Shown here one piece after another: positions 21,985-33,904 of a DNA stretch of 64,000 nucleotides. Numbering within the stretch: the first letter of the stretch is position 1; every line of letters begins with the position of its first letter. This stretch comes from Nelumbo lutea (lineage: Eukaryota > Streptophyta > Magnoliopsida > Proteales > Nelumbonaceae): assembly GCA_022828595.1 (NCBI GenBank), contig JAKGHH010000003.1:14446934-14510933 (forward strand), written 5' to 3'. Position numbers and translations under genes: made by a program. Under the pieces are notes generated by a model. It worked only from the letters and a program-made list of their open reading frames with translations. It was not told where the DNA came from and made no database searches.

Positions 21985-24900
21985 TCTGAGAGAGAAAACT
22001 CACGAACCCTCTCAACAACCGGAATACGCCAAATAAAAAGAGAGCATCTACTTCCAAGAGAGAAAGTTGAAATAAGAAAGTCTCCCACATTAGTATTGCC
22101 GTGTGTTCATACCTCCTCTCATCCATAAGGCTAGTAATATTTTGTTGATTTGACAATACAGTGTTGCGGGTAAAGTAGTAATTCTGCGTTCCTTGGCTTG
22201 CCATTTATGGGATATCTCCAACAGATGCATGTTTCCTTTGGAGATATTTAATAGTGTGGATTCAGGAAGTGTCGGACAGTGTCAATAAATTAAAGAGAGG
22301 TTGTAGATAATTTCCCTTATTATTAATTAAGTGTTTGATTTCTTTACAAGTTACAACTTCCCTTACAACTCCTCAATGAAGCTTGAACACAGTTTTATGC
22401 CCGAGTGATTGTAGAGATCAGTGCAAGAGCCATGACAACAAATATCAGTTCACGTGATGGTTTGAATTTTTTTCAAATGATGGTTAGGGGTGCGAGTTGG
22501 GTTGTCCACTTTTCGATCACATTTGGGCTCAGGTAATCCAATCCGATCCAAATTGCAGTCTTAGTGGTGGTGTGTTTGGAGAAGAAATCATGGTCCGATG
22601 CATTGTTGTAGTCTTACTTTATGTTACTTTATCCAATTCAAGGTGGGGCCATATCAATATATTAAGGGGGATTGTGATTTTCATTGACCGATTCTCCTAT
22701 GTTCTTTTGGAGGATTTAGGTGAGACCCATGATAAAGATATTTTCTCCGGGTATCACTTACCCTTCTCTAACTTAGGAAAATTGAATTTCTTGAGTGGAG
22801 AGTAAATTCTCAAAATACAATTGGTTAAAAATTCTCATTAAAACAATATAATCCATTAAACATTTAATGGATTCGGGCCAATGGAAAAGTCGAAAAGCCT
22901 CATTTACCTGAATAAATTTAACAAAAAAGTATATAAATAAAAACACTTATTCAAATAAATGGCCTCACGCTACTCTACCGAGATTAACTGATTTTTGAGT
23001 ATGTGCTTGTGTTTCATTGGGAGTCATGAAACTATAGAAAAAGTCTCAATTATTCCCTGCCACAAATTAAGTGACAATTGAGAGAAGCTTCACGGAAAGT
23101 ACACTAGTGCAAGCTTCAGCTGGACAGGCCGTGCCATGTGACTAGGGAAGATGCCCTTAGGTGGCATTCTTTCTAAGTGAAAAAGCCTTAAAAACAAGAG
23201 AGAACATGCCTGCAGCGATTGGAATAAATTCAAAATATCACACGTGAACTGCCATTTTTGTTTTCAACGCTGGTGTATTTGTTTTTTTTTCACTGGAGTC
23301 GCAAACCTTGATGAGTAAACATCAATTTGTGAAATGGTTGGATAAATACAAGTAATAGCTGATGGGGGTTGGGTGAAGTAGAAATTATATAATAAGCCTC
23401 TCAGAGAAGAATTCAATTCTTAACCCTAAACTCCTCACTTATAATATCTTTACTCCTATTAATTAGATAATATTATGAGTATCTTGTTGTCGTTTTGATT
23501 TGGGTTATAGGGATCATCAATATATCTAAAATCTAAAAACAACTTGGCTTATGTGATCCAGACGAATCTTTCAGACACGCATGATTTCATCTCTTTAAAA
23601 TCTTAGAAAAACTTAAAACCAGGAACAAAAACAATGGGAAAATCATAAAATAAAAGAACAATTTTAGGTGGAAACGCTTAGATTTGGCATTTACGCAAAA
23701 CCATGGTCTGTTAAGCATTATTTAACAGTAATGCAGTATAAGCAATGATCATCATGTTTGAATTTATGCTATTTTGATGATTTAGATTCAACTTGAGTGG
23801 GTCCAGTTGTAGATGTCTAGGCAGATCCCTATTTTGTTAGCAGACTCAAATGATTAATAATATAGGGTTAGGCTCTGAACTTTTACAAAAGCGACATACA
23901 AGTATTGGTGAGGAATGATGATGCAGCTGAGAAGGGTCAAGGATACTGGCCTAGTATGTCTGACACCCAATAAGCTAAAATATAAAACAAGTGTTGTCTT
24001 TCTTCTTTTCTCCATAGTTTATATAAATATAGACTGTGATGCATGTCCTCTTTTTTTTTTTAATGAAAAAAACGATTAATTGAGTTATTTCTTTTCTTGT
24101 TCATGGGGCTATAGTGCTATACAATGGGGTAGCCCAGTTTATACTTGAATTTCAAATTACTTAGCCGATGAGAATGAGGATCAACATATCTAAGCATATA
24201 AAGTCATCTCCTCATATCAAAGGATTAATCTCAACTAGCCAAGCGATACAAAGCTCTTGTCCAAACTAGGTCATCCAAATATTGAGCAAAATCAATCCAA
24301 AAATAGAAGCTGTTAAAGTGATTGAATTTATGGAATAATTTATTGATCTTAAAGTGCCAGATAGCATGTTGATAAAGTATCTAGATTACCAAATTAAAAA
24401 AGAAAAAGAGAAAAATAAAAAAGAGCAATTGATTGATCTCACCCCATCCAAGTAATGTGCCAATTTAAACCATATTTGGTTTTCCCAAAGTGGTATCTAT
24501 AACTGAATAAATGAATGTATGCTATCTGAATCCTATAGTGCCCATTTTCATATAGTTGAATATATAATTATTGTCATTAATCAAAATCAAACATCATGTA
24601 CTTTTAATTTTTTCTTTAAAAAACTAAAAATAATCTCTATACAATCAGATAATTTCTCATTTTTATATACGTACAAAGAGTTTGGATCTGCTCTGAATAA
24701 AAAAAATTACCAACACGTTTCAATATGATTTGTGTCCACACATTATAGACATGATGAATCCCAGTCTCATGGTGAGATATTCCCATACTGCCATACATAT
24801 CAAATTGGAATTGTGTTGGGACAGTTTCTTGTTGATCACACCTTAAATACAAAAGGGCTAACTAAAAAAAAAAAGAGAGGTCTAAACCTGGTATCAGAAA

Positions 24901-25264
24901 AAAAAAAAAAAACACAATACCAAGAAAACTTGTACTTAATCAACCAATATTATAATAGTGGTAATAGATCACCAAAATTTAAGGGTTTTGATTGGTTGAA
25001 GGTATCATATCTCAGGAGTCCAGATTACCTACACAATCCTTTCTGAAGAGCTTTCTGTATATCAAATCAGAGGGCGCCATATCAATACTCTCTCATGCTT
25101 AAATTTTAGATGTATGGGTGAGAATAATAAATGTTTCAGGCATTCAATTCTTGGAAATAAGAAGTCGGAATCTTGCATAAGTACAGAACCAGACTTCCAT
25201 TCAAGAATTTTGCATTACTAGGTTATTTATTCGGAATGTTCTCTGTGGTAATAGACATCTTGCA
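21985..25264. other. Intergenic, nothing recognised (3.3 kb)
   Basis: Low to moderate GC with homopolymer runs. Short frames such as 22497-22805 show no domain, no splice-consistent neighbours and no repeated structure. Confidence 0.4.
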
Positions 25265-25795
25265 CTAGAAATGGACCTGTGGAGGATCAGACTCAGCAAG
25301 ATCAAATAAGCCTTCTTTAGTAACAATAAGTGATAGAACACCTTGAGTCCAGTTTGAAGCAAATATGCTAGCCGTGAGCTTATGCCCCTCAACCAACGTC
25401 TGACCCATGACCAAACAATCCCTTGGGTGATCAAAGGACCGCCAGATAGCCTTCTTGTTCTTGTCGAAGAGCACGAAATTTCCTTCTGTATGAGGGTCAA
25501 TGTCGCATTTGATCTAACGGGGTGGTCTCGGTTGGCAAACCAGACTATTTGTGGGAAGCCTAAGTTAGGCAACACAATGCCACCCTCGTTGTTGGTATGG
25601 ATAATGAAGACGTCAAAGTAAAGGAATCACAGGTACCGTTGTAGTAGAAGCCACAGGCAAACCGAGGGCCATAGCCTTCCGGGCTTCTAAGAAGAATCGG
25701 ACTTACCTTAGACCCATTGGAGAAAGGCACACAGAATGGGGAAGGGAGTCGTTGTTGGTCCAAGAAGTCTCAGCTTCAAGCGTTTAATTCTTGGA
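25265..25795 (-). pseudogene. G-type (bulb-type) lectin receptor-kinase-like gene fragment, frameshifted
   Basis: Read from 25795 down to a stop at 25265. The fragment resembles the N-terminal lectin part of plant G-type lectin S-receptor-like proteins (EP1/SD2-5 type). In order it shows WTNNDSLPHS, then FSNGSKVSPILLR, GPRFACGFYYNGTCDS, HTNNEGGIVLPNLGFPQIVW, FANRDHPVRSNATLTL, then FVLFDKNKKAIWRSFDHPRD and LTASIFASNWTQGVLSL. These parts lie in different frames, so at least three shifts are needed. The usual segment between the ATLTL and VLFDKN blocks is missing. No signal peptide, PAN, transmembrane or kinase part is present. A dead fragment with no expected product. Confidence 0.8.
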
Positions 25796-28700
25796 AGTCG
25801 AAACTCTTATTCGTCTTTTTTTTTTTCTTTTGTTCTGTTTAGTGATATTCATCAGTTCTGTAAATTCTTGTTTTTTATTTGAACAATATTTAAATCATTG
25901 GTTTTACCTGAATGAAATAGGAAAATGAAACCTGACCCTTTGTTTTAAAATTTTAATATATTTAATACAGAGTGGGAAAATTCCTACTTATATATATATG
26001 TAAAATTTAAACATGAGAGAATACTGACATGTCCACTCTCTGATTTGATGTTGAGAAAGCTCTTCGGGAAAGATTGTGTAGGAGATCTAAACTCATATCT
26101 CAGTGGCATAGAATTATTTAAAAGATGACATAATTATAAATAATTCTTTTTAATTTCCGAAAAAAGAAGTAAAGAAAACGCGTCCTGATAAAAGAAAAAA
26201 AAAGTGTCCTGCCTGCATTCATACAAAAAAAACAAGCAGTCGAAAATGATCAGGATCACCACCCTTTGCTCCAAAACAGTGGTTTTGTGAGAGATGTGAA
26301 TTGACGTTGTGACTTGTGAGCAATTCCTTTGCCCAACTCTCGACTTCTCCTGACTTTTGATCAATGACAGTTGAATTAATTAAAATAGAAAACCAACCAA
26401 AGGAGTCACGCGGTAGAACACGTAAAACCTCTTTGTCATGGGTTCTTCGTAGTCCTGCTGCCACGTCAGCTTAAATGCTTTAAAATGCTAACAAGAGGTT
26501 AAAATTTCAAATCCTACCTGTTCTTTTGTGGGTAAATATGAATCCGGCTTCCTCCTACATTAGTTACCAAATTACGCAAAAGAAAACCAAACATTAACGT
26601 ATACGAGGCAAGCATCAGTGATTACTGCGTTACATAGATGATGGGTCAAACCCCTAACTGCCCCCTCTATATTTGTCGTTGCATTGCTTCATTTTTCTCC
26701 CTTTGTTTCAGGTTTCTTTTAACCTAAACAAAGTATCTTCTCTTTAGGCTATGTAGGTCTCATAAAACATTATTTTCTGGACCTTAAAAGAGTAATTAAA
26801 AGTTGACCTCTTTTCTTTCTTTCTTTCTTTCACATTTATGATAACTGGTTCCTTACTTTAACCGATTAAACAAACAAACCCTTCAACATGTTTGACGATC
26901 ACATCACATGCTCCATTGCTTGTTGTTAGTTGGGGTTTTAATGAAGTTTTAACAAAGCAACCTGACGAGAGGACCACGTGAAAGATTTTATTGTTTTAAT
27001 AGTATAATGAGTAGTCGTCCATCCAATAATCAGCCCCTCTTAACACTTAAGTTGAAAGGTTAATAAGGCTGTTTAGTTTGTCATTACTTGCTTAAGTTTA
27101 TCCGTTGATTTCGCCTTTTCTTTCAGTCCACACGAAAAATATAGAATGGTAGAAAACTAGAAAGGTATTAGTGGACAATTCATCAGACCACGTATACGGC
27201 ATGCCTTTACAACCTCCATCCAACTGTTTACCATCATACCATAACGTAAACCTATTTAATTTATCCGTGCCCAACTAATGCAGATGATGTAGAAGCGCCA
27301 ATTAGGGAATGCCAGGTCAGACTTATTGAGCCACGTGTCTTCAGATAAATGCATTGGGCTGCTCGTGCCACAATGCTAGCCTCTTGTGACACGTGTCCTC
27401 ACACCCCCTCTTTTTTCGTAATTGAAAATTATTCTTAGATAATCCATTTATGTTTTAAGCATTAAAGAAAGTACCCACCTTCTCCATGACCATGATGACC
27501 TCACACACACGCACTTCTTCCCTCATCGAAAGAGTCAAGTTCAAGCCATGAAGATTCAAGACATCATTTCTTAATGTCGGTAGTGTTGGTCCCACTAGCA
27601 GACGACACAATTGTATCATCTTGGCCGTTTATCTTGATTATGTTTGCTCTCATATCATCGTGTCCATAAATGAACGGTCAAGATATATAATTGATACTGC
27701 ACGAATAAACTCTTTCGTATATTTCGTAATTAGGGAGAATAACCGTTGAGCCCACCTAAAAATTCTTCATCGGACAGATGGAATAAATCTTGACCGTAAA
27801 TTGATACCAAATCTACAGGCAATAGGATGCTGTAATTTTCGAATTTTGCAGTGGGCTATAAGCTACTTTTCCGAGCTAGAAAAGTAATAGGGAAGACAAC
27901 CTGGATCACTTGAAAAGGTCCGAGATCATCATCGAGATTGAGATTGAGTTGTTCGGACCTCGGACTTCGGATTGTGAGCCTGGCTGGACCATTTTTGTTA
28001 CGAAAAATAAAATAAAAAGACCGTTTTGTAAAGTCCAACGTATTTGAAAAGCTCCATCCAATTTCGCGGTGTAGTGGCGCATTTCGAGGAGTATCTGTGG
28101 ATTCTAGCAATCCTTTCAGTGTTTAGTCAAACGTGGGCATCAGGTAGGTGGGCCCCTTCCAAATTGGCGGGTAGCAGCCGATGATATAGGTCGTACGCAA
28201 TAATAATTAATAACTGTCACTGAGAGTCAAATGCAGAGCTGACCTTACAGCCTGTTCTGCCGTACATCGAGAATACCTCTCGTACTTATATTTATAATTG
28301 ATGAGAGATATTCACAATATAGGGTGGGATGTGACTATAAGGTCGATGTGAGACGTGCTGTGTGAAAAATAGATCCCAATTCTCAATATATCTCATCCGT
28401 TCCATCCATGAAAGCGGAAAATTCTAATCGTCCGCAGTTCTACTATTAATACTGGACCAACCACGTCAGCTCCTTAGACGTGGATCTCACACGTTAGACT
28501 GACGTGGCATATCAAATCAATCCAATCGTCTCTGTTACTCTGTAGGGTAGACCAGTAGAGGATTCGAACAGCAAGAGTATCAAGTTATAGCGACAAATAT
28601 GTCGGGTCAACCCGTTAACAGTACACGTAAAAAGAAAACTATGTGAGCCCGACCTAGCCTGCCTCATTGTGCGGTGTTTTGTTTTTATTTCTTTATTTCT

Positions 28701-30103
28701 TTATTTTATTTTTTGTTTATATTCTGAATTTTTTTTACATTAATGGCGTAGGATTATTATTTGAGCCTTGAGGGTGGAGGAGAACTACTAGTTGACTGAC
28801 GGTTCTATTGTTAAGCAAGATCCTAATACTACATTAAAGTATAAAGAATGGATTGATAGAGGATTGGAATGAAGAAAACCCTGATTCTATAATGTGGAGA
28901 CTTCAACTCGGATCGCACATTAAGGGGTTTAATGTGGATACCTTTCTCGTCTGAATTGATTCTTGTGTTGCATGTGTTCGAGAGGCCCGTTCTAGTTATG
29001 GGACACGCTATAGGGTTTAACATATATTGCCGCTAGATTAAATTTTGATGACCTCCAATCACTTCATTTCATGTTGATACTCGCCTAAGAACTCATATAC
29101 TTGATGGGGCTTCATGATGAGGCTGTCATTGCTGGAATTCAGTCTTCGGGTGAACTAATGCATCCGGTTGTGTCATTTGTTGGAGCCTAGTTGACGACGA
29201 GTTTTCTGCATCCAAAATGGACGTTATGGTCTTCGCTAGACAAATTGTGAAAGTGACATCCGTTTTGGAAGGCCAACTGTTTCAAAATGGTCACCTTTTA
29301 CGGAAATCTATTTTTTGCGGATTACCCTTAAATTGGCTTGTTTTGTGCTCCCCTTCAATGGATGCTATGCTTTATGCTTGGGTGCGGAAGCTTTGGAATC
29401 TGCTGACTTGTATTGCCAATGTTTTTTTTTTTTTTTGGATGTTTCATACACTGTTTCATGGAGAAACCCTTGGCCTCCCCTTAATTCCATGCCATTTCTG
29501 ATATTATCTTTGTATTGCCAAGGTTGGGGTGATTTTGGCAATCCAAATCCTTTTAATCTTGATTATATTGGAATTGGTAGTTAATTTCTGTTCTTGTTAG
29601 AGACTTTCTCTGTTTGAGGTAGATGTCCTCCAATTTTGGCGCTTTCAGTTTTTGACGTCGCGTGTAGAGGGTTCATGGGTTTTCTCTCCAGATGCTTGGT
29701 GGAATATATCTGTTTCTTCAGCATTTTATCTGCTACTTAGTTAAAGGTTTTTCCAGTTATTTCTTAGTCACTTTGTACCGACTTTCTTGCTGTTTGTTAC
29801 TTATTACGGGCATTTATGAAATATGCCTTATCAAGCTTAAAAAAAAAGGGAGAATGACTGATCAGTTTAGTTTAGATCAGAATTTTCTAGTTCCATCGTA
29901 TAAGAAGATGAATCCTGACCATAAATTAATACTATATTCATGAACAGGATGTAATTTATAAAAGGAAGGCTACTAGTAAACTATGGGAAGCTGTCATTCA
30001 GAATTCTGCATTGGATTAGAAAATACTTAACCCTAAAATAAAGATAATGTTGTAGAACATTCCTAAAAGTATGATTTATAGTTGGGTTTTAACGGGTGAT
30101 AAG
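25796..30103. other. Intergenic, nothing recognised (4.3 kb)
   Basis: Moderate GC. Open frames at 27856-28110 (minus) and 29217-29584 (plus) have no domain I recognise. The sequence right of 29600 runs to the edge of the LTR element without a gene signal. Confidence 0.4.
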
Positions 30104-31017
30104 TGATGAAGCGTGATCTGGTCGGTCTTAGCTGTCAACGACCTTGTTTCTGAACTAGGTAGCAGAGAACCTGAAACGGAGGAGATGAGGAAGCTCCGGG
30201 GGGGGGACCCGGTGTAGCGGCTCCAAAGATCAAGTTAGAATCCTTCAAAAGCAAGATAACACCAGATAGCGCAAAGTTTGCATATCTTCTTTGTTGGGGG
30301 CAGGGGGCTCTTATAATCACTTCGCGCACTCGCTCCGAGGCCCTTGTCAGGTCGGGTATGATTACCCTTGCGCTTGTCAATTCGGCCGTCGTCCTTTATG
30401 CTGAGACAGAACCGTCACTGCCTAACCGTCTCTCTAACTGGAGATGGTGGTGTCAGTGGCGGTGGTAGGTGGCCGTTTAGAGTGCGACCACCAAGCGTCA
30501 GATCCCAAGTGAGTCAGGTGCGGCACCCTCGGGCACGGACTTCCTCAGTGTTAGGCATGGTACGACTTGTTTGGTTTTAGTGCCCAGAAGGTGATGCAGA
30601 GTGGTGAGCGAGGCGAAGTCTTGAGTTCGGAGGTATTTATAGGGCAAGCTAGTTCGACAAGGTATATCCCGAGCTGTTACACGGTTGGCCAGTTCGGCGA
30701 GGTATATCCTGAGCTGTTACAAGGTCGGCCAGTTCGGCGAGGTGTATCCCGAGCTGTTACAAGGTTGGCCAGTTCGACGAGGTATATCCCGAGCTGTTAC
30801 AAGGTCGGCCAGTTCGACGAGGTATATCCCGAGCTGTAACAAGGTTGGCCAGTTTGGATTACTCTGGTTTTGGGCCAAGGGTGAGTTCAGGCCCCCCGTA
30901 GGGAGTTCGGTCCGTCGGTGTCCCCTTGTTCACGCCTTAGGCTTGGCCCTTTTGCCAGGCTGTTGTTTCTGCCACGTGTCGCATAACTGGGAGGTCGGGA
31001 AAAATCTTCCTTCATCA
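30104..31017 (-). repeat. 3' LTR of the 30-41 kb element
   Basis: 914 bp, starting TGATGAAGCG and ending CTTCATCA (plus-strand view). It contains five copies of a 40-bp minisatellite at about 30648-30850. Confidence 0.9.
30648..30850. repeat. 40-bp minisatellite in 3' LTR, 5 copies
   Basis: Unit core GGCCAGTTCGGCGAGGTATA followed by TCCCGAGCTGTTACAAGGT. Five tandem copies with a few point differences. The repeating peptide frames here are a by-product. Confidence 0.92.
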
Positions 31018-31040
31018 ATTGCTCCCCACTCTTCGCACCA
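31018..31040 (-). promoter_or_regulatory. Polypurine tract next to the 3' LTR
   Basis: On the minus strand GGTGCGAAGAGTGGGGAGCA, then AT, directly precedes the LTR. The G/A-rich GAGTGGGGAG is the expected primer for plus-strand DNA synthesis. A matching tract borders the LTR of the 10.5 kb element. Confidence 0.55.
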
Positions 31041-31487
31041 AGGGTCTTGCCCTGGTGTGGGGTGTTTCGCGAGGTAGTAGGTGGATTTGTCCCGTCCTTC
31101 AAATCTTGACTACGCGAGTTGCTTTTGCCAGGGTTCTTTGGTTTCCGAGAAGGCTGGAAACGTGCCTACTCATAAATGCTGATGGTTGTGACAGCGCGCG
31201 TTTTAAATTTCAAAAATTCACTCCACTAGGACGTGATAGCGGGTCATTCAAAAAGGCGTGCCACTGCTGTACGTGCGCGGGTGGCTGTCAGGGAGACGTG
31301 CGGCGGTCAGTTTCGAAAAGACGCGTGTCGGCGCGACGTCGGTTTTAAGAAGGCGTGCGCTGATGTTTCGCTCTTTTCGGAAAGACGTGCGCCAATAACA
31401 TCTCGACCTTACGAGACGTGCGGTCGGCGAAAACGTGGGTCGTCGGATCGTCTTTGATATGCACGGTCGATTCTTGGTTACTGTAGC

Positions 31488-31495
31488 TATAAATA
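31488..31495 (+). promoter_or_regulatory. TATA box of the antisense gene
   Basis: TATAAATA, 471 bp inside the 3' LTR edge and about 200 bp before the first good ATG (31696) of the antisense gene, in an otherwise GC-rich stretch. Position and sequence fit a plant core promoter reading opposite to gag-pol. Confidence 0.5.
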
Positions 31496-31695
31496 GTGGG
31501 GGACCCCAGTCGATTTTTCACTTCTGCGGTTTGTCTACTGAGCTCGGGTCCAGCTTTTCAGCTCGTGTCCATGTTTTTTTTCCAGCTCGCGTCAAGGCTG
31601 GTTACATAGCCTTAAGGTTCTTTGGCTTGTTCCCGTCTCTAGAGCCTTCAAAACTTTCTTCCGGTGAGTACCTTCCTGAATCCACCTTTTCCTCG

Positions 31696-33812
31696 ATGCC
31701 TAGCTTTGATAGCTCAGACGACTCTTCAAGTAGGGCCGACGTAGGTTCTACCAACCGAGCCGTGTCCCCCGACTGCCTCAGTGATCCTGAGGTGGAACTC
31801 AAGGACTATGAACCAGTAGGCCGAGCCGCTTCGGGCAGTTTGGCATCTACCTCCCGCCGAGGTTGGATGCTAGACAGGTTTGGTCCCTCGACCATGACGC
31901 CTGAGGGGCTTCAATCCATACTTATGTCTTACAACCTTCCCAGGGGGTATACATATTTTATTCCTTCAGGTAGCTTTCCTTGGGAACACGGTCCTGATGT
32001 GATCATGATTTTTCGAGAGCAGCTCGCTACGGGGTTGCGACTTCCTTTCCACCCCCTTCTCGTCGAAGTCATAAACCACTTCGGTGTCACCACTGGCCAA
32101 GAGATATTCTCCTGGGGGGGACAGTTTCCCTTTTTTGCGAGCAAAATTTCCCCTTGGACTTAGAGATATTCTCCTCCATCTTGATGCTCAAGAGACAGGC
32201 GGGTTCTCTTCCTGGGGGTAGACGGGCGTATTACCTCTCTCCTCGCCAAGGTTTTAAGCTTCTGCATGATCTTCCTAATAAGGTCCCGGCGTGGAAGCGG
32301 GACTACTTCGGTGTGCGAAGTGCACAAGGATGGCCCTTTCAGACCGGGTGGGGTGAGGCCGCTCCTGATTCAGTGTTACTCTCGATAAAGAGACGGTGAA
32401 GGGCCTCCGATAATGGGCACGACAAGGTTTAAAGTTCCATCACTACTTAACGGAGGCCAAGCTTATTGCGGCCGGCCTGAGTTCGGGTAGGTTTCTAGCT
32501 ATGCAGTTTCTTGCTTGCTTTGTTCTTTCATTTTTTCTGATGTCGATCTCGTTTCTGTAGGTGTGATGGACACGGAGAGAACTCGTGGGGGGCGTCTGTT
32601 CCAAGGTATGAAGAGGAGGAAGCAGGTTGCCAAGCGAACTCGTACCGAGCTGCCCCTGGATGAGGAGCCCCAAGTTCCAGACCACACGCCGGAGGATCTG
32701 CCTAGGGAGCCTGAGGTGACTCCACCGATGCATGAAACTGCCGGGGCGCCTTACACTGAGACCACTCATACGGGCGCTCCTGCATACTCAAATGCTCCTG
32801 CTCGCTCTGGGTCCGCTCATACGCGGGCTGGGCCCTCGGGTTCGGGAGCTCAAGGGGAGTTCAGGAGCGTGTTGACTTCGAACTACGCTCTTCAGAAGAG
32901 TAGGGAGGCTACTTTCCCTGAGGAGATCGCGGTGTGGACCGATCTTCCCTTGAATCAGGTCGCCTGCCGCGCCGTAACACATGTTATGGTGGTAAGTTAG
33001 ATTCCGTCTGCCTTTTTCATTTTCTGTCGCTTTTGCTGTTATTGCTCACTCGTTTCTTTTGGTAGGTGAATTCTTCAATTCATGCCTTAGCGGCCCAAGT
33101 GGAGAGGAGCTCGCGACAGGCGCGAGCTGCTGAGGCTGCCGCTCATGCTGCTGAAGAAGCTTTCCGTGCTACAGAGGCAAATACCCGGGCTGCTGTGGCA
33201 TCCGCTTATGTTGCCGAAGAGGCTGCTCGCGTCGTGATGGCCAAGCAGGCAAGGTCTCAGCGTGACGTCGAGGCCATGGGGGTAGTTGTCAAGCATATGG
33301 CGGACTTGAAGTTGGATTTGCAACATCAAGTCGAATAGCTTCTGGAGGACATCAGGGAGAGAACACATATTTTTTCCCAAGGCATTGAAGACGCCAAGAA
33401 GAAGGCCGTTGAAGACTACATTGCCTCTCCGCGTTTTGACGATCTGATGGTGGATTCTTACAGGAGGGGGTTCAAACTGAGCAGGTGGATGATCCGGAAT
33501 ACGTACCCCGACCTCAACGTTGGTGCCATATCCACTTTGCGTATAACTCAGGAGATGGCCAATGCTGCCGATGGCGAGTCGGACTCTGAAGGAGAGGCAG
33601 GGCCTTCGGGTGTTGTTGAAGTGCCTTCTGTTGGCCAATGTACTCTTGTTTCTTGCAACAGAATAGATAATATTTTTGCCCAAGCGTTCCTTTTCCTTGA
33701 ACTGATTCTTTGTCGAACTGAATATGCCACTTTCTTATCCAGGTTATTATACTTCCGTGACCTGTTTTGCCGCGAAGGCTTTTTGCAGCGAACTGATTTT
33801 TTGCCGAGCTGA
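31696..33812 (+). CDS. Antisense gene (aORF) of the Tat element, spliced, mutated
   Basis: On the plus strand, opposite to gag-pol. Exon 1 starts at the first ATG after the TATA box (31696): an acidic Ser-rich leader (MPSFDSSDDSSSRAD), then a domain typical of the plant 'putative gypsy type transposon' proteins (RFGPSTMTPEGLQSI, GLRLPFHPLLVEVINHFGVT), continued after one frameshift near 32110-32160 by YYLSPRQGFKLLHDL and VPAWKRDYFGV. Exon 2 is 32561-32991 (KRRKQVAKRTRTE basic patch, Pro-rich). Exon 3 starts at 33066; both sides of the 32992-33065 intron are in phase 0. Exon 3 is an Ala/Glu-rich coiled coil (AAEAAAHAAEEAFRATEA), has one in-frame TAG at 33336-33338, then continues with KKKAVEDYIASPRF and an acidic tail. 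The function is unknown; it has a nuclear-protein look. Such antisense ORFs are known in Tat-lineage elements. Confidence 0.68.
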
Positions 33813-33904
33813 TAATATGCTCGACTTCTTTGCTTGTTTACGCCGATGTTCCTCTTGGCTCTGCATCGTGGCACATAGGACCTGATTCCATTTCGCTTGG
33901 CAGT

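Noticed and set aside
27856..28110. Minus-strand 84-codon ORF with a plausible amino-acid mix
   Set aside because: No domain recognised, no splice-consistent neighbours; kept as unassigned sequence.
29217..29584. Overlapping plus-strand ORFs of about 90 codons
   Set aside because: Two frames open at once over the same stretch and a poly-T run inside; no recognised family.
30567..31077. Plus-strand ORFs with a repeating VYPELLQ-like peptide in the LTRs
   Set aside because: They are a translation of the 40-bp LTR minisatellite; no independent gene signal.
33087..33683. 198-codon minus-strand ORF with many Ser and Arg
   Set aside because: It is the shadow of the antisense gene's coiled-coil exon on the plus strand and matches no pol domain.
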